From NCBI RefSeq assembly GCF_000826525.2, contig NZ_LN651327.1, positions 1 to 64,000 on the forward strand: DNA of 64,000 nucleotides. Direction: 5' to 3'. Every line of letters begins with the position of its first letter. The stretch's first letter is position 1. This DNA comes from Mobilicoccus massiliensis. GTDB lineage: Bacteria; Actinomycetota; Actinomycetes; Actinomycetales; Dermatophilaceae. The position numbers and the translations under genes are program-made. The notes beneath the pieces are model-generated. The model did no database searches, was not told the origin of the DNA, and was given only the letters and a program-made list of their open reading frames with translations. Shown here in pieces: positions 9,263 to 17,745 of this stretch.

Positions 9263-9301
9263 ATGCGCATCGCCCTGATCGCCACCGGCGGAAGCCTGAC
9301 C
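9263..9301 (+). pseudogene. Relic: N-terminus of an asparaginase-like gene
   Basis: ATG 9263 follows a strong GGAGGA site (9251-9256). It opens MRIALIATGGSL, the characteristic start of bacterial L-asparaginases (xxxALIATGGTIA, which includes the catalytic Thr region). Similarity stops within about 13 codons, where the end of the convergent anti-sigma gene begins. This looks like a deletion junction that kept only the translation start. Confidence 0.45.
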
Positions 9302-9308
9302 TGCCTGC

Positions 9309-10606
9309 CTACTCGCGCGACGGCGCCGCCTTCTGGCGGGGCAGCACGGTGCCGTCGCGCAGCGTCAGATCGTAGGTGAGCTCGTCGGAGGCGGACCCGC
9401 CCGGCCACTGCGCGTGGAAGACGCCGTCGGTCACGGTGGCCGGGATGCTCCGGTCACCGGCGTGGACGACGACGCCGACCACCTCGGTGCCGACGTGTCC
9501 GGCGACGGTGCTCACGGCCGCGCCGTCCTCGCCCGCGCCGCCGCCCTGTTCGATCCCGCCGACCTGGCGCGGGCCGGGCGGACGGATCCCGTCGGCGTTC
9601 GGTGCGTTGGCGATGACCCGTCCGTCTTGCAGGGTCACGTCGTAGCTGATGATCGGCTGCGAGGTCAGCGGTCCGGTGGCCGCGGCGGGCCACCAGGCGA
9701 GCAGATGGCCGTTCGACACCGTGGCCTGCACGGTTCGACCTTCGGCGTGCACGGTGACGGCGCGAACATCGGCACCGACCCGGCCCTCGGCGAACGAGTA
9801 CGTGCCCTCGGGCCCGGACGCCTGACCCCCATCGGAGATGTCCAGCCCGCCCGGGGCCAGAGTCGTCGGAGCCGGGGAGGAGGCGGTGCGGACCCCGCCG
9901 GTCGAGCCCCGCACGCGTCCGGGGTCACCCGCGTCGAAGAAGCACTCCTGCGTGCTGCCGTCGGAGGTCACCATCGCGAGCAGGACGAAGTCACCGCGTC
10001 GCTCCGCGGCCACGGTCCGGGCGGTCGACGGGTCGGTCGTCGGACGTTCGCTCGCGGGACCGTCCTGCAGGCGCTGCAGACTCTCGGCGAGGCTGTCGCG
10101 GCAGGCGGCCTCGTCGGCCGCGAGCGCCGCCGGGTCGACGGCCTGTGGCTGCGCCGTCCAGGAGGCGTAGGCGGGCCGGTCGTCGCCGGGGCGGCCCGTG
10201 ACGGCGAGTGCCACCGCGACGCCCGCCGCGGCGGTCGCGGGGATCGCCCAGCGCGCGACAGTCGCGCGCCGTGAGCGCACCCGCCGCCGGCGGGCGAACA
10301 CCGCCGCGCGGCCGCGGTCGCGGTCGGGTCGCGCGTCCTCCGCCGAGGGTGTCGTGAGGATCGCCTCGAGGAGGGGATCGCCCAGCGCGCGACAGTCGCG
10401 CGCCGTGAGCGCACCCGCCGCCGGCGGGCGAACACCGCCGCGCGGCCGCGGTCGCGGTCGGGTCGCGCGTCCTCCGCCGAGGGTGTCGTGAGGATCGCCT
10501 CGAGGAGGTCGTCGCGTCGGCGGGCGTCGTCGTCCACGAGGTCGGGAGCGGGGTCGAGGGTGCGCAGGGCCGCGTCCAGGGCGCGGTCGTCGAGGATGTC
10601 GTTCAC
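9309..10606 (-). pseudogene. Anti-sigma factor broken by a 134-bp tandem duplication
   Basis: GTG 10606 overlaps the sigma-factor stop (GTGA), so the two are translationally coupled. The N-terminal cytoplasmic part reads VNDILDDRALDAALRTLDPA. A perfect 134-bp tandem duplication (10239-10506) then shifts the frame. Removing one copy gives a continuous 387-residue protein with one membrane segment (AIPATAAAGVAVALAVTG) and a large extracytoplasmic domain ending at 9309. The present allele would end out of frame at 9968 and lose the membrane anchor and sensor. The sigma factor may therefore be unrestrained, or the locus may switch by repeat loss. Confidence 0.8.
10239..10506. repeat. Perfect 134-bp tandem duplication
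   Basis: Copy 1 (10239-10372) and copy 2 (10373-10506) are identical, both beginning GGGGATCGCCCAGCGCGCGA. 134 is not a multiple of three, so the duplication disrupts the anti-sigma frame. The lack of any divergence means it is recent, or an assembly error. Confidence 0.9.
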
Positions 10607-11142
10607 GGTCGAATCTCCTGGGTCTGGGGTGGGGCGTCGGTTGCGGCGCCCTCGAGGCGGAGCCGCAGCGCGCGACGCGCGCGAGAGAGTCGGAGTCGGA
10701 CGGCGACGGGCGAGATGCCGAGCACTCGCCCGGCGCGGGTCGAGTCGAGATCCTCGAAGACGACCAGCGCGAGGACCTCCTGCTCGCGGGCGGACAGACC
10801 TGCCCAGGCGCGGGCCAGGTCGACGCGCGAGACGACGAGGTCCACGTCGTCGGTGGCACCGGTGCGCCCGGCGTCGGCGAGGCGCACGCCGAGGGTCTCT
10901 GTGCGCCGATGGGTTCGCCGCTGGTTGAGCAGGCAGTTGCGGGCGATGCCGAAGATCCACGCGCGGCCGTCGCCGAGATCGGCGGGCAGATCGTCGACGC
11001 GGCGCCACGCGATCGTCATCGCCTCGGCGACGACGTCCTCGGCGCCGCGATCGAGGCGACGCCGCACGTACCGCAGCAGGTCGTCGTAGGTCGCGAGATA
11101 GGCGGTGCGGAACCGCTCCTCGCGTTCGGTCGGGGTGATCAT
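10603..11142 (-). CDS. ECF RNA polymerase sigma factor
   Basis: A 179-residue group IV sigma factor. Region 2 reads RFRTAYLATYDDLLRYVRRR with the DNA-melting part EDVVAEAMTIAWRRVDDLPA. Region 4 carries the -35-binding helix-turn-helix (LSAREQEVLALVVFEDLDST, then AVRLRLSRARRALR). It is the middle gene of a three-gene minus-strand unit. Its ATG overlaps the stop of the gene at 11139-11660 (ATGA), and its own stop overlaps the anti-sigma start. Control would normally be by the anti-sigma factor, which is broken here. Confidence 0.92.
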   Translation of the reverse strand: MITPTEREERFRTAYLATYDDLLRYVRRRLDRGAEDVVAEAMTIAWRRVDDLPADLGDGRAWIFGIARNCLLNQRRTHRRTETLGVRLADAGRTGATDDVDLVVSRVDLARAWAGLSAREQEVLALVVFEDLDSTRAGRVLGISPVAVRLRLSRARRALRLRLEGAATDAPPQTQEIRP

Positions 11143-11660
11143 GTCCAGGACCTGTCCGGCAGCCAGGCCGGTGTGTCAGGCGCGGACGAGGACGGGCGGC
11201 TCGATGGACATGTGAGCGAGCGTGCCAGGTGCGTCGCGCCCCCGCCGGTGGTGCGCGCGAATTCGTACCCAACGCTGGCGTCGGACGGGCCGGTCGACCA
11301 GGGTGAAGGCATGGACTCGACCTGCTGGGCCTCGCCCTGGTACTCGGTGGACTGCGGGTGGGTGCTGATGAGGGTCGCGGTGACCTGCATCCCGCCACCG
11401 GCGTCCGTTTCGGGTGATGCCGCGCCGCGCAGGTCGGCCGCGGTCCACGCGATGCGCAGAACCCGGTCGTAACCCGCCCTTGCTGCCGTGGGCACGATGA
11501 CGGCGTGGCGGTCGCGTGCCTCGCGCGTCCCAGCGGTGCTCTGCACGTAGAAGGTCTCTCCGGCCGTGGCCGGACCGCCGACACGACACAGGATCGGGCC
11601 GCCGCCGAAGAGGCCCCTGAGGATTCGCTCTCGCGTCGATGTCGCGATCTCAGCGCCCAC
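11139..11660 (-). CDS. Hypothetical protein coupled to the sigma factor
   Basis: A 173-residue protein not recognised as any family. GC-rich third positions (for example gtc acc gcg acc ctc atc agc acc) argue that it is real, as does the ATGA overlap with the sigma start. GTG 11660 has GAAAGGG 8-9 bases upstream; an ATG at 11705 is a weaker alternative. No signal peptide or membrane segment is seen. The middle part (VLRIAWTAADLRG ... MQVTATLISTHPQSTEYQG) looks like beta-strand-rich globular sequence. Its place as first gene of the unit suggests a role in or control by the sigma regulon. Confidence 0.6.
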   Translation of the reverse strand: MGAEIATSTRERILRGLFGGGPILCRVGGPATAGETFYVQSTAGTREARDRHAVIVPTAARAGYDRVLRIAWTAADLRGAASPETDAGGGMQVTATLISTHPQSTEYQGEAQQVESMPSPWSTGPSDASVGYEFARTTGGGATHLARSLTCPSSRPSSSAPDTPAWLPDRSWT

Positions 11661-11921
11661 CAAGGGAACCCTTTCAGTGTCATGACCAGGCCATGAACGC
11701 ACCACGGTGCCGAGAAGACCTGGATCCGCCGCCGACGGTTCAGGACTCCGTCGGCGTGGACACCGCGTGTCGCGGGAGGCCGATCCACTCGAAGGTCGCG
11801 GAGACAGACGATCGTGCTTCCGACGGACGGACCGTCAATGTCGCATGACCTCCCTCGATCCGGATGATCCCGGATGAGGACCCTGATGTGATGACCCGGC
11901 CGCGTCGAGATAGTGGAGTGC

Positions 11922-12701
11922 ATGACCGAACGCAACGACGACCAGGGTGATGCGCTCACCGTCGCCCGTGAGGCACTGCGGGTCGCGCAAGAGGCGGTGC
12001 GGCAGGCTGAGGAGGCGCTTCGCCTGGCCGGAGCCGGCTCATCCGACTCGTCTACCGCCGCTCCACCCGTACCGGAGACTCCCTGCGCCCGGGTGGTGGA
12101 GGAGCTCACGGTCAAGCGCATCAACGTCGTCGAAGACGACGGCCGGCTGCGCATGATCATCGGCAATTCCACGCACGGCAGCACCGCGCCCATGCGAGGA
12201 GAACTGCGTCGGCACCCGGGGCGGTATCCGTGTGCTGGATTGCTGTTCGTCAACGACGAGGGCACGGAGTGCGGCGGGCTCCAGTTCGCAGGACGCTCCG
12301 GAGAAGGCGACAGCGGGGCGTCACAGACGGGATACCTGTCCTTCGACGACTTCGAACAGAACGAGAGCTTCCGCCTGGGACTTTCACAACAAGGCGGCGT
12401 GTCCCAGCGGTTCATCGAGTTCGTCGACCAACCGAGCTGGTCCCTGGTCGACTTCGTCGACGACTACGAGGCCGCCGGTGACGACGAAGCCGCACGTGAC
12501 CGAGTGAGCCGCCAGTACGTCGGAGATCCGCGGGCGGCGCGCCGCTCACGCCTCCTCCTCACCCGAGACGACGCCGGCGCCGCGCGGATCGTGCTGCGGG
12601 ACGGTCAAGGGCGAGACCGACTCCGTCTGATTGCGCCGGCGGAAGGCGACCCTGTCGTGGAAGTGGTGGACGAGCACGGGCGCTGCCGCTCACTGGTCTG
12701 A
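11922..12701 (+). CDS. Conserved protein of unknown function
   Basis: A 259-residue soluble protein. Residues 5-35 form an amphipathic helix (TVAREALRVAQEAVRQAEEA). The core ELTVKRINVVEDDGRLRMII, then GLLFVNDEGTECGGLQFAGR and GYLSFDDFEQNESFRLGLSQ, resembles a widespread uncharacterised family that I know only as hypothetical proteins. ATG 11922 is chosen over GTG 11913. The upstream 260 bases hold no gene. It is convergent with the chemoreceptor gene that follows. No function can be assigned. Confidence 0.75.
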   Translation: MTERNDDQGDALTVAREALRVAQEAVRQAEEALRLAGAGSSDSSTAAPPVPETPCARVVEELTVKRINVVEDDGRLRMIIGNSTHGSTAPMRGELRRHPGRYPCAGLLFVNDEGTECGGLQFAGRSGEGDSGASQTGYLSFDDFEQNESFRLGLSQQGGVSQRFIEFVDQPSWSLVDFVDDYEAAGDDEAARDRVSRQYVGDPRAARRSRLLLTRDDAGAARIVLRDGQGRDRLRLIAPAEGDPVVEVVDEHGRCRSLV

Positions 12702-12750
12702 ACGCAACACTGATACGTCGACAGCGGCAGCCGGCCACGGCGCATGACCC

Positions 12751-12768
12751 CGTTGCCGCAAGGCAACG
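12751..12768. terminator. Short hairpin between convergent genes
   Basis: CGTTGCC-GCAA-GGCAACG forms a 7-bp stem with a GNRA-type loop between the stops at 12701 (+) and 12842 (-). There is no T-run. It is a plausible weak bidirectional terminator. Confidence 0.5.
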
Positions 12769-12841
12769 TCGGGAGAACCCGAGGAAACCCGTTCGGCGGC
12801 CGCGACGGTGTGCGGACTCGACGGTCCCAGGAACGGTCGCG

Positions 12842-14461
12842 TCAGACCGAGAAGGCGGCCGTCCGTTCCCGCAGCTCCGCACTGAGCCGGCGCATCTCGT
12901 CCATGGAGGACGACGCGCGTTCGGCCAGCGTCAGTGACTCCTGCGTTGCGCCCGAGATGTCGGTCAGACCGTGGGCGATGCGCGAACTCGATGAAGCGGC
13001 GTCGTTGACGTTGCGGCCCATCTCGTTGGTGGTCGCGGTCTGCTCCTCCACGGCGCTGGCGATCGTGGCCTGGGTGTCGTTGATCTGAGAGATGATGCCG
13101 GCGATCTCGCTGATGGCCGTCACGGCGGCTTCGGTGTCGACCTGGATGGCCTCGACCCGTCGGCCGATGTCCTCGGTCGCCTTGGAGGTCTCCTGCGCGA
13201 GGTCCTTGACCTCGTTGGCGACGACCGCGAAGCCCTTGCCCGCCTCACCAGCGCGTGCGGCCTCGATGGTGGCGTTGAGCGCGAGCAGGTTCGTCTGCTC
13301 GGCGATCGAGGTGATCGCCTTGATGACCTCGCCGATCTGCATCGAGCTCTCGCCGAGCTTGGCGACGGTGGCGTTCGTCTGGTCGGCCACGTTCACCGCG
13401 GACGCGGCCACGCCGGCGGCATCGTTGGCGCTCTTGGCGATCTCCCGGATGGAGGCGGTCATCTCCTCCGTGCCGGCCGCCACCGTCTGGACGTTGTTCG
13501 ACACCTCGCTCGCCGACCCGGAGACGTCTCCGACCGCCCGGGATGTCTGCCGGGCACCGTCGAGGATCTGAGTGTTCGCCGCCTGGGCGGTGTCGGCCGC
13601 GGCATCGACCTGGTCCGCCGTCTGCCGGACCTGGGCGATGATCGATCCCAGTTCGCCCAGAGCAGCGTCGAGGGCCCGCGCCGCCGCGCCGGTCTCGTCG
13701 CCGGAGGCCACGCCGGTGCGACCGGTGAGGTCTCCTCGGGCGGCGTTCTCCGCCACCTGCTGGATGGCCTTCAGACCTCGGACCATGCCGCCCGCGATCC
13801 GCCGCCCCAGCAGAAGGGCCGCGACGATGCCGACGAGAGAGACGAGAACAATGAGCCACGTCGCGATGGCCGCGGCGGCAGCGGCCTGCGACTTCTCGCG
13901 TTCCGCCGTCTGCTTCTTCAGTTCGATGATCTTGTCGAGGCCCTCGGAGACCTTCGGGCCCGTCTTCGACGTCGTTCGAGCGTCGAGCGCGTTGCCCTCG
14001 GCGGTCTTGCCCTGATCGAAAAGTGCGATGACCGCCCCGACCTGCTCGAGGTAGGTCTTGACGTCGTTCGCGACCGTCGTCGCCGTCGCCTTCTCCTCGT
14101 CGGTGAGGTCGGGGCGCTGGGCAAAGGCCTCGGCGGCGGCGACCATCTCGGCTGCCGCGGCGTCCCGGGCCTTGACGGCCTCGGCCTTGGCGACCGGGTC
14201 CGCGGTCAGGGAGGCGTTCGCGAAACTCAGTCGCATGGCGAGGTTCTGCGCCTTCAGTGCGGACGCCTCGGCGATGCCGTCGACGTCCCGGGAGAACATC
14301 GCCTCGTTTGCGCCGGCCGTCCGCTGCACCGACGCCGCCCCCACGACGCCGGCGATGAAGGTCGTGACGGCCACGAGGGCGACGACGCCCAACACCTTGG
14401 CCATGGTGCTCAACGACCTGCCGCGTGAGCGCTGGGAGGACGTGGTGGGTGTTTCGCTCAT
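12842..14461 (-). CDS. Methyl-accepting chemotaxis protein 2
   Basis: A 539-residue chemoreceptor with the same layout as the one at 4842-6464. TM1 is near residues 20-46 ([20 protein letters not shown]), the periplasmic-side sensor is helical, and TM2 is near 195-215 ([20 protein letters not shown]). HAMP and the cytoplasmic hairpin ([20 protein letters not shown]) follow. Its signalling domain is nearly the same as that of receptor 1, including [20 protein letters not shown], while the sensor halves differ; this is a paralogue pair with diverged ligand domains. GAGAGG precedes ATG 14461. Confidence 0.93.
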   Translation of the reverse strand: MSETPTTSSQRSRGRSLSTMAKVLGVVALVAVTTFIAGVVGAASVQRTAGANEAMFSRDVDGIAEASALKAQNLAMRLSFANASLTADPVAKAEAVKARDAAAAEMVAAAEAFAQRPDLTDEEKATATTVANDVKTYLEQVGAVIALFDQGKTAEGNALDARTTSKTGPKVSEGLDKIIELKKQTAEREKSQAAAAAAIATWLIVLVSLVGIVAALLLGRRIAGGMVRGLKAIQQVAENAARGDLTGRTGVASGDETGAAARALDAALGELGSIIAQVRQTADQVDAAADTAQAANTQILDGARQTSRAVGDVSGSASEVSNNVQTVAAGTEEMTASIREIAKSANDAAGVAASAVNVADQTNATVAKLGESSMQIGEVIKAITSIAEQTNLLALNATIEAARAGEAGKGFAVVANEVKDLAQETSKATEDIGRRVEAIQVDTEAAVTAISEIAGIISQINDTQATIASAVEEQTATTNEMGRNVNDAASSSSRIAHGLTDISGATQESLTLAERASSSMDEMRRLSAELRERTAAFSV

Positions 14462-14653
14462 TGTCGAGGCCTCTCACGGTGGCCCACGTTCTCGGCGTGG
14501 ACTTCTCGGACCCCTGATCGGTTGATTCGCGCGGGCCGCGAGTATTACGGGCGAGATCGATACCCGACTGTCCGGCCGGTGATTCCCGGGGAGCGTGACG
14601 TTCCGACGCGCGGTCGTCCGTCAGGAGTCTTCGAAGATCGACGAGCCGACCTG

Positions 14654-15301
14654 TCACACCCGCTTGGTGTCGTAGGCCCACATCGCGACTTCCACCCGGT
14701 TGCGGGCCTCGAGTTTGGCCATCAACGAGGCGATATGGGTCTTGACCGTGCTGAGACCGATGAAGAGCTCGGTGGCGATCTCGGCGTTGGTGCGACCCCG
14801 GGCGACCAGCGCCAGCACCTGCTCCTCGCGATCGGTGAGCGGGTCGATCGGTTGGGTCGGTGCGGCCGGCGTCTGATCGGCGAAGGTGGCCAGGAGCCGA
14901 CGCGTGACGTTGGGGGCGATCAGCGCGTCGCCGTCGGCCGCCGCGTGGATGGCCTGGACGAGCAGTTCGGGGCCGGCGTCCTTGAGCAGGAAGCCGCGGG
15001 CGCCGGCGCGAAGTGCACCGAGGACGTATTCATCGAGGTCGAAGGTGGTGATCACCACGACCGCCATGGGGTCGGCCACGTCCGGCCCCGCCAGGCGCCG
15101 CGTCACCTCGACGCCGTCGAGCCCGGGCATCCGGATGTCCACGAGGAGGACGTCGGGTCGCAGCCGGGTCGCCAGGTCGAGAGCGGCCAGTCCGTCCGCG
15201 GCCTGCCCGACCACCTCGAGGCCGGGTTGCGCACCAAGGATCATCACCAGTCCGGTCCGGACCAGATCCTGGTCATCGGCCACCACGACGCGGATGCTCA
15301 T
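14654..15301 (-). CDS. NarL/LuxR-type response regulator
   Basis: A 215-residue response regulator. The receiver domain (VVVADDQDLVRTGLVMIL) has the acidic pair DD near residues 9-10, the phospho-acceptor Asp in LLVDIRMPG near 54, and the conserved Lys in GFLLKDAGPE. The C-terminal LuxR helix-turn-helix is LTDREEQVLALVARGRTNAE then LFIGLSTVKTHIASL. Its ATG overlaps the stop of the upstream histidine kinase (ATGA), so the two form a coupled two-component pair. Targets are unknown. Confidence 0.94.
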   Translation of the reverse strand: MSIRVVVADDQDLVRTGLVMILGAQPGLEVVGQAADGLAALDLATRLRPDVLLVDIRMPGLDGVEVTRRLAGPDVADPMAVVVITTFDLDEYVLGALRAGARGFLLKDAGPELLVQAIHAAADGDALIAPNVTRRLLATFADQTPAAPTQPIDPLTDREEQVLALVARGRTNAEIATELFIGLSTVKTHIASLMAKLEARNRVEVAMWAYDTKRV

Positions 15302-16437
15302 GCCGGACCTTCCGCCGGGAGGACCGCTTCGACCACCCAGCCGCCGTCGGGACCCGGCCCTGCGGACAGGGATCCGCCGAGGAGCTGGGCGCGTTCGACC
15401 ATGCCCACCAGACCGAATCCGGGCTCCCCACCTGTTCCGGGCCCGGTTCGCCCGTCGTCGGTGACTCGTAGCCGGACCACGTCGCCCTCTCGGCGTACGT
15501 CGATCTCGATGCGGGAGGCGCCCTGCGCATGACGGATGGCGTTGGTCACGCCCTCCTGCGCGAGCCGATAGGTCGCGGCGTCCACCGGTCGACGTAGCCC
15601 GGTCACCGAACCTGTCAGTGACACCTCGATGACGGGCGTCTCGTCGGCGCGTGCCAGAACAAGAAGGTCCGTGATGCCCGGCTGCGGCGTGTACTCGATG
15701 ACGTCCCCCTCACGCAGCACTCGCACCATGGACCTCATCTCCGCGAGGGTGCGCGATGCCTCGGACTCGATCTCGGCGAGGACTTCACCCGCCTTCTCGG
15801 GTTGCAGGCGCGCAATCACGCCGCCGGCCTGCGCCTGCACCGCGATGGCCGACACGTGATGGGCCACGGTGTCATGCAGTTCACGCGCCAGTGCCAGGCG
15901 TTCCTGATTGCGCGTCTCGAGCCGGCGGCGATCCCACAGGTCGGCGTGGTACCGGAACGCCGCGGCGACGGCGACGATCAGGAGGACGAAGGCGCTCCCC
16001 CCGAAGGTGTCGGCCCAGCCTGCGGAGGCGGCATACATGCCCAGCCCCACGACGGCAGTCACGAACGCCAGGCCCAGGATCGCCTCTCGCCCCGAGCCCC
16101 AACGCACCAGGGAGTAGAGCAGGATCAGGATGACCATCATCGAGGAGAGACCCAGGTCGTCTGCGTGCAGCGTCAACCGGAGAACGGACAGCAGACCCGC
16201 GACGGCCCAGCCGATCAGCACGGCCGTCAGCGGACGCCTGCGCCGCCAGAGCAGAACGGGCATGAGCGCCACCGTCAGCACGGTGACGAACGGTCGCCAG
16301 GCCACCTCCGGACGGGTGATGCCTTCGACCAGTGCCAACGCCCCGAAGCCACCGACGAGCAACCAGTCGATCGTCCCCGGTGAGGGAGCATCGGCTGGTC
16401 GGGGCTCGTGCCAGATGGAGCGCCGAACAGGGATCAC
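15298..16437 (-). CDS. Membrane sensor histidine kinase (HisKA_3/NarX type)
   Basis: A 379-residue kinase. The first ~165 residues hold about four to six membrane helices without a large extracellular loop. The phospho-acceptor His is in LARELHDTVAHHVSAI, near residue 187. The HATPase_c domain shows the N-box AQEGVTNAIRHA (about residue 297) and the G-box GFGLVGMVERAQLLGGSL. GTG 16437 is the likely start; the open frame continues far upstream but without family-like sequence. It partners the overlapping response regulator. The short loops suggest that it senses the membrane or an intramembrane signal. Confidence 0.9.
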   Translation of the reverse strand: MIPVRRSIWHEPRPADAPSPGTIDWLLVGGFGALALVEGITRPEVAWRPFVTVLTVALMPVLLWRRRRPLTAVLIGWAVAGLLSVLRLTLHADDLGLSSMMVILILLYSLVRWGSGREAILGLAFVTAVVGLGMYAASAGWADTFGGSAFVLLIVAVAAAFRYHADLWDRRRLETRNQERLALARELHDTVAHHVSAIAVQAQAGGVIARLQPEKAGEVLAEIESEASRTLAEMRSMVRVLREGDVIEYTPQPGITDLLVLARADETPVIEVSLTGSVTGLRRPVDAATYRLAQEGVTNAIRHAQGASRIEIDVRREGDVVRLRVTDDGRTGPGTGGEPGFGLVGMVERAQLLGGSLSAGPGPDGGWVVEAVLPAEGPA

Positions 16438-16614
16438 GGATCCAGCGTAGAGACCGGCGCCGCTCGTCGTACCGGCCGAAAGTACGACCCGAGACCGGCC
16501 ACAGGTGCGACTCGACGCGGGCCTCGATGCCGATCCGCCGGAGTGCGCCGGGCGGGAGAGTTCATGAGGCAGGGCGACGAGCCCGCATCGACACCGTTGA
16601 GAACGGAGAGACTC

Positions 16615-17073
16615 ATGAACACCACGACCGGCTCCACGACGCCGACCACGGCAACGACAGCCCTTCACGACCCACCGGTGCCGGCCCGAGCGAAGCTCGC
16701 GGCCGCCTGGACCAGCTTCATGTTCCTCTACATCTACGTCGACCACTTCCAGCTGTACAAGCCCGGCGCGCTCGAGGACATCATGGCCGGCGTCGTCTTC
16801 GAGTTCGAGATCAGTCAGACGTTGATGACCGTCTTCCTCGCGCTGCTGACGCTCCCGAGCCTCATGATCGTGCTCTCGGCCGCGCTGCCGGCCCGAGCGA
16901 GCCGCATCCTCAACCTCGTCGTGGCATCGCTCTACGTGCCCTTCTCGATCTTCAACGCCGTCGGCGAGTCGTGGACCTACTTCTACGGCCTCTCCATCGG
17001 GATCGAGGTGCTCCTCCTCGCCTTCGTCCTGCGTACCGCCTGGACGTGGCCCCGCACGACCTCGCTGCGATGA
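16615..17073 (+). CDS. DUF6326-family membrane protein
   Basis: A 152-residue protein with about four membrane helices. The N-terminal ARAKLAAAWTSFMFLYIYVD is typical of the DUF6326 family; then come LMTVFLALLTLPSLMIVLSA, ILNLVVASLYVPFSIFNAVG and FYGLSIGIEVLLLAFVLRTA. The function of the family is unknown. ATG 16615 has CGGAGAG just upstream. It is followed 21 bases later by a TetR gene on the same strand, which may control it. Confidence 0.75.
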   Translation: MNTTTGSTTPTTATTALHDPPVPARAKLAAAWTSFMFLYIYVDHFQLYKPGALEDIMAGVVFEFEISQTLMTVFLALLTLPSLMIVLSAALPARASRILNLVVASLYVPFSIFNAVGESWTYFYGLSIGIEVLLLAFVLRTAWTWPRTTSLR

Positions 17074-17094
17074 CGGGCTGTCTACCCTGACGTC

Positions 17095-17682
17095 GTGAGC
17101 CCGAGACCCCTGCTGCCCGATCGGCGTGCACGGCTTCTGGCCGCGGCGGAGCGACTGCTCCTGGCTCGTGGATTCGACGGCCTCAGCATGCAACGCCTGG
17201 CCGACGAGGTGGGGATCGCCAAAGGCGCGATCTACCGGGAGTTCGCGAGCAAGGACGCGTTGCTCGGCGAGGTGCTGTCGCAGGCCCACGCGCGGCTGCA
17301 ACGGCGGGTGACCGAATCACTCGGAGACGGGCTCGTGTCGCTGAGCGAGGCGTATCGCGCCTGGGCCACGACGCTGCTCGACGAACCGCTGCTGTGCGCG
17401 GCGTACACCGACGATGTCGGCGTTCTCGGTGCCCACGTGGACCGGATCGCCGACGGTCGGTATCGCGACCGGCATGACGCCCTCGAGCAGTGGATCCGCG
17501 CCTTGCAGGGCGAACAGCGGCTTTCCGAGGACGTCGATGCCGCCGGCCTGGCCCTGGCGCTCTCCGCCGCGACCCTCGGCCTGTTGACCGCTGCGAAGGT
17601 GCTGGGTCCGCTGGATCGCGACGAGATCGCCGGAGCGCTGGAGGCCCTGGCGGTTCTGACGCGCGCACTCGAGACTCCCTAG
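17095..17682 (+). CDS. TetR-family regulator
   Basis: A 195-residue regulator. The helix-turn-helix reads LLAAAERLLLARGFDGLSMQ, then RLADEVGIAKGAIYREFASKDALL, with a C-terminal helical ligand domain. GTG 17095 follows a TANNNT-type -10 (TACCCT at 17083-17088) by only six bases, so the mRNA is probably leaderless. It lies between the DUF6326 gene and the hydrolase-like gene, all in the same direction; which it controls cannot be told. Confidence 0.88.
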   Translation: MSPRPLLPDRRARLLAAAERLLLARGFDGLSMQRLADEVGIAKGAIYREFASKDALLGEVLSQAHARLQRRVTESLGDGLVSLSEAYRAWATTLLDEPLLCAAYTDDVGVLGAHVDRIADGRYRDRHDALEQWIRALQGEQRLSEDVDAAGLALALSAATLGLLTAAKVLGPLDRDEIAGALEALAVLTRALETP

Positions 17683-17745
17683 GGCTTGCCGCGTAGTGAC
17701 CGAGCGGAGAGAATTGGTCACAACAACGTCGAGCCTGGAGGTCTG

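Noticed and set aside
10909..11472. Plus-strand open frame opposite the sigma factor
   Set aside because: It is the mirror of the minus-strand sigma and coupled gene, with no family similarity or ribosome-binding site.
9968..12415. 815-codon open frame on the minus strand
   Set aside because: It runs through three genes in the wrong frame and is extremely Arg/Pro-rich. Only its short stretch after GTG 10606 is real, as the anti-sigma N-terminus.
15298..17301. 667-codon extension of the histidine kinase
   Set aside because: The part upstream of 16437 is the reverse image of the DUF6326 and TetR genes; the kinase family starts at the GTG before the first membrane helix.
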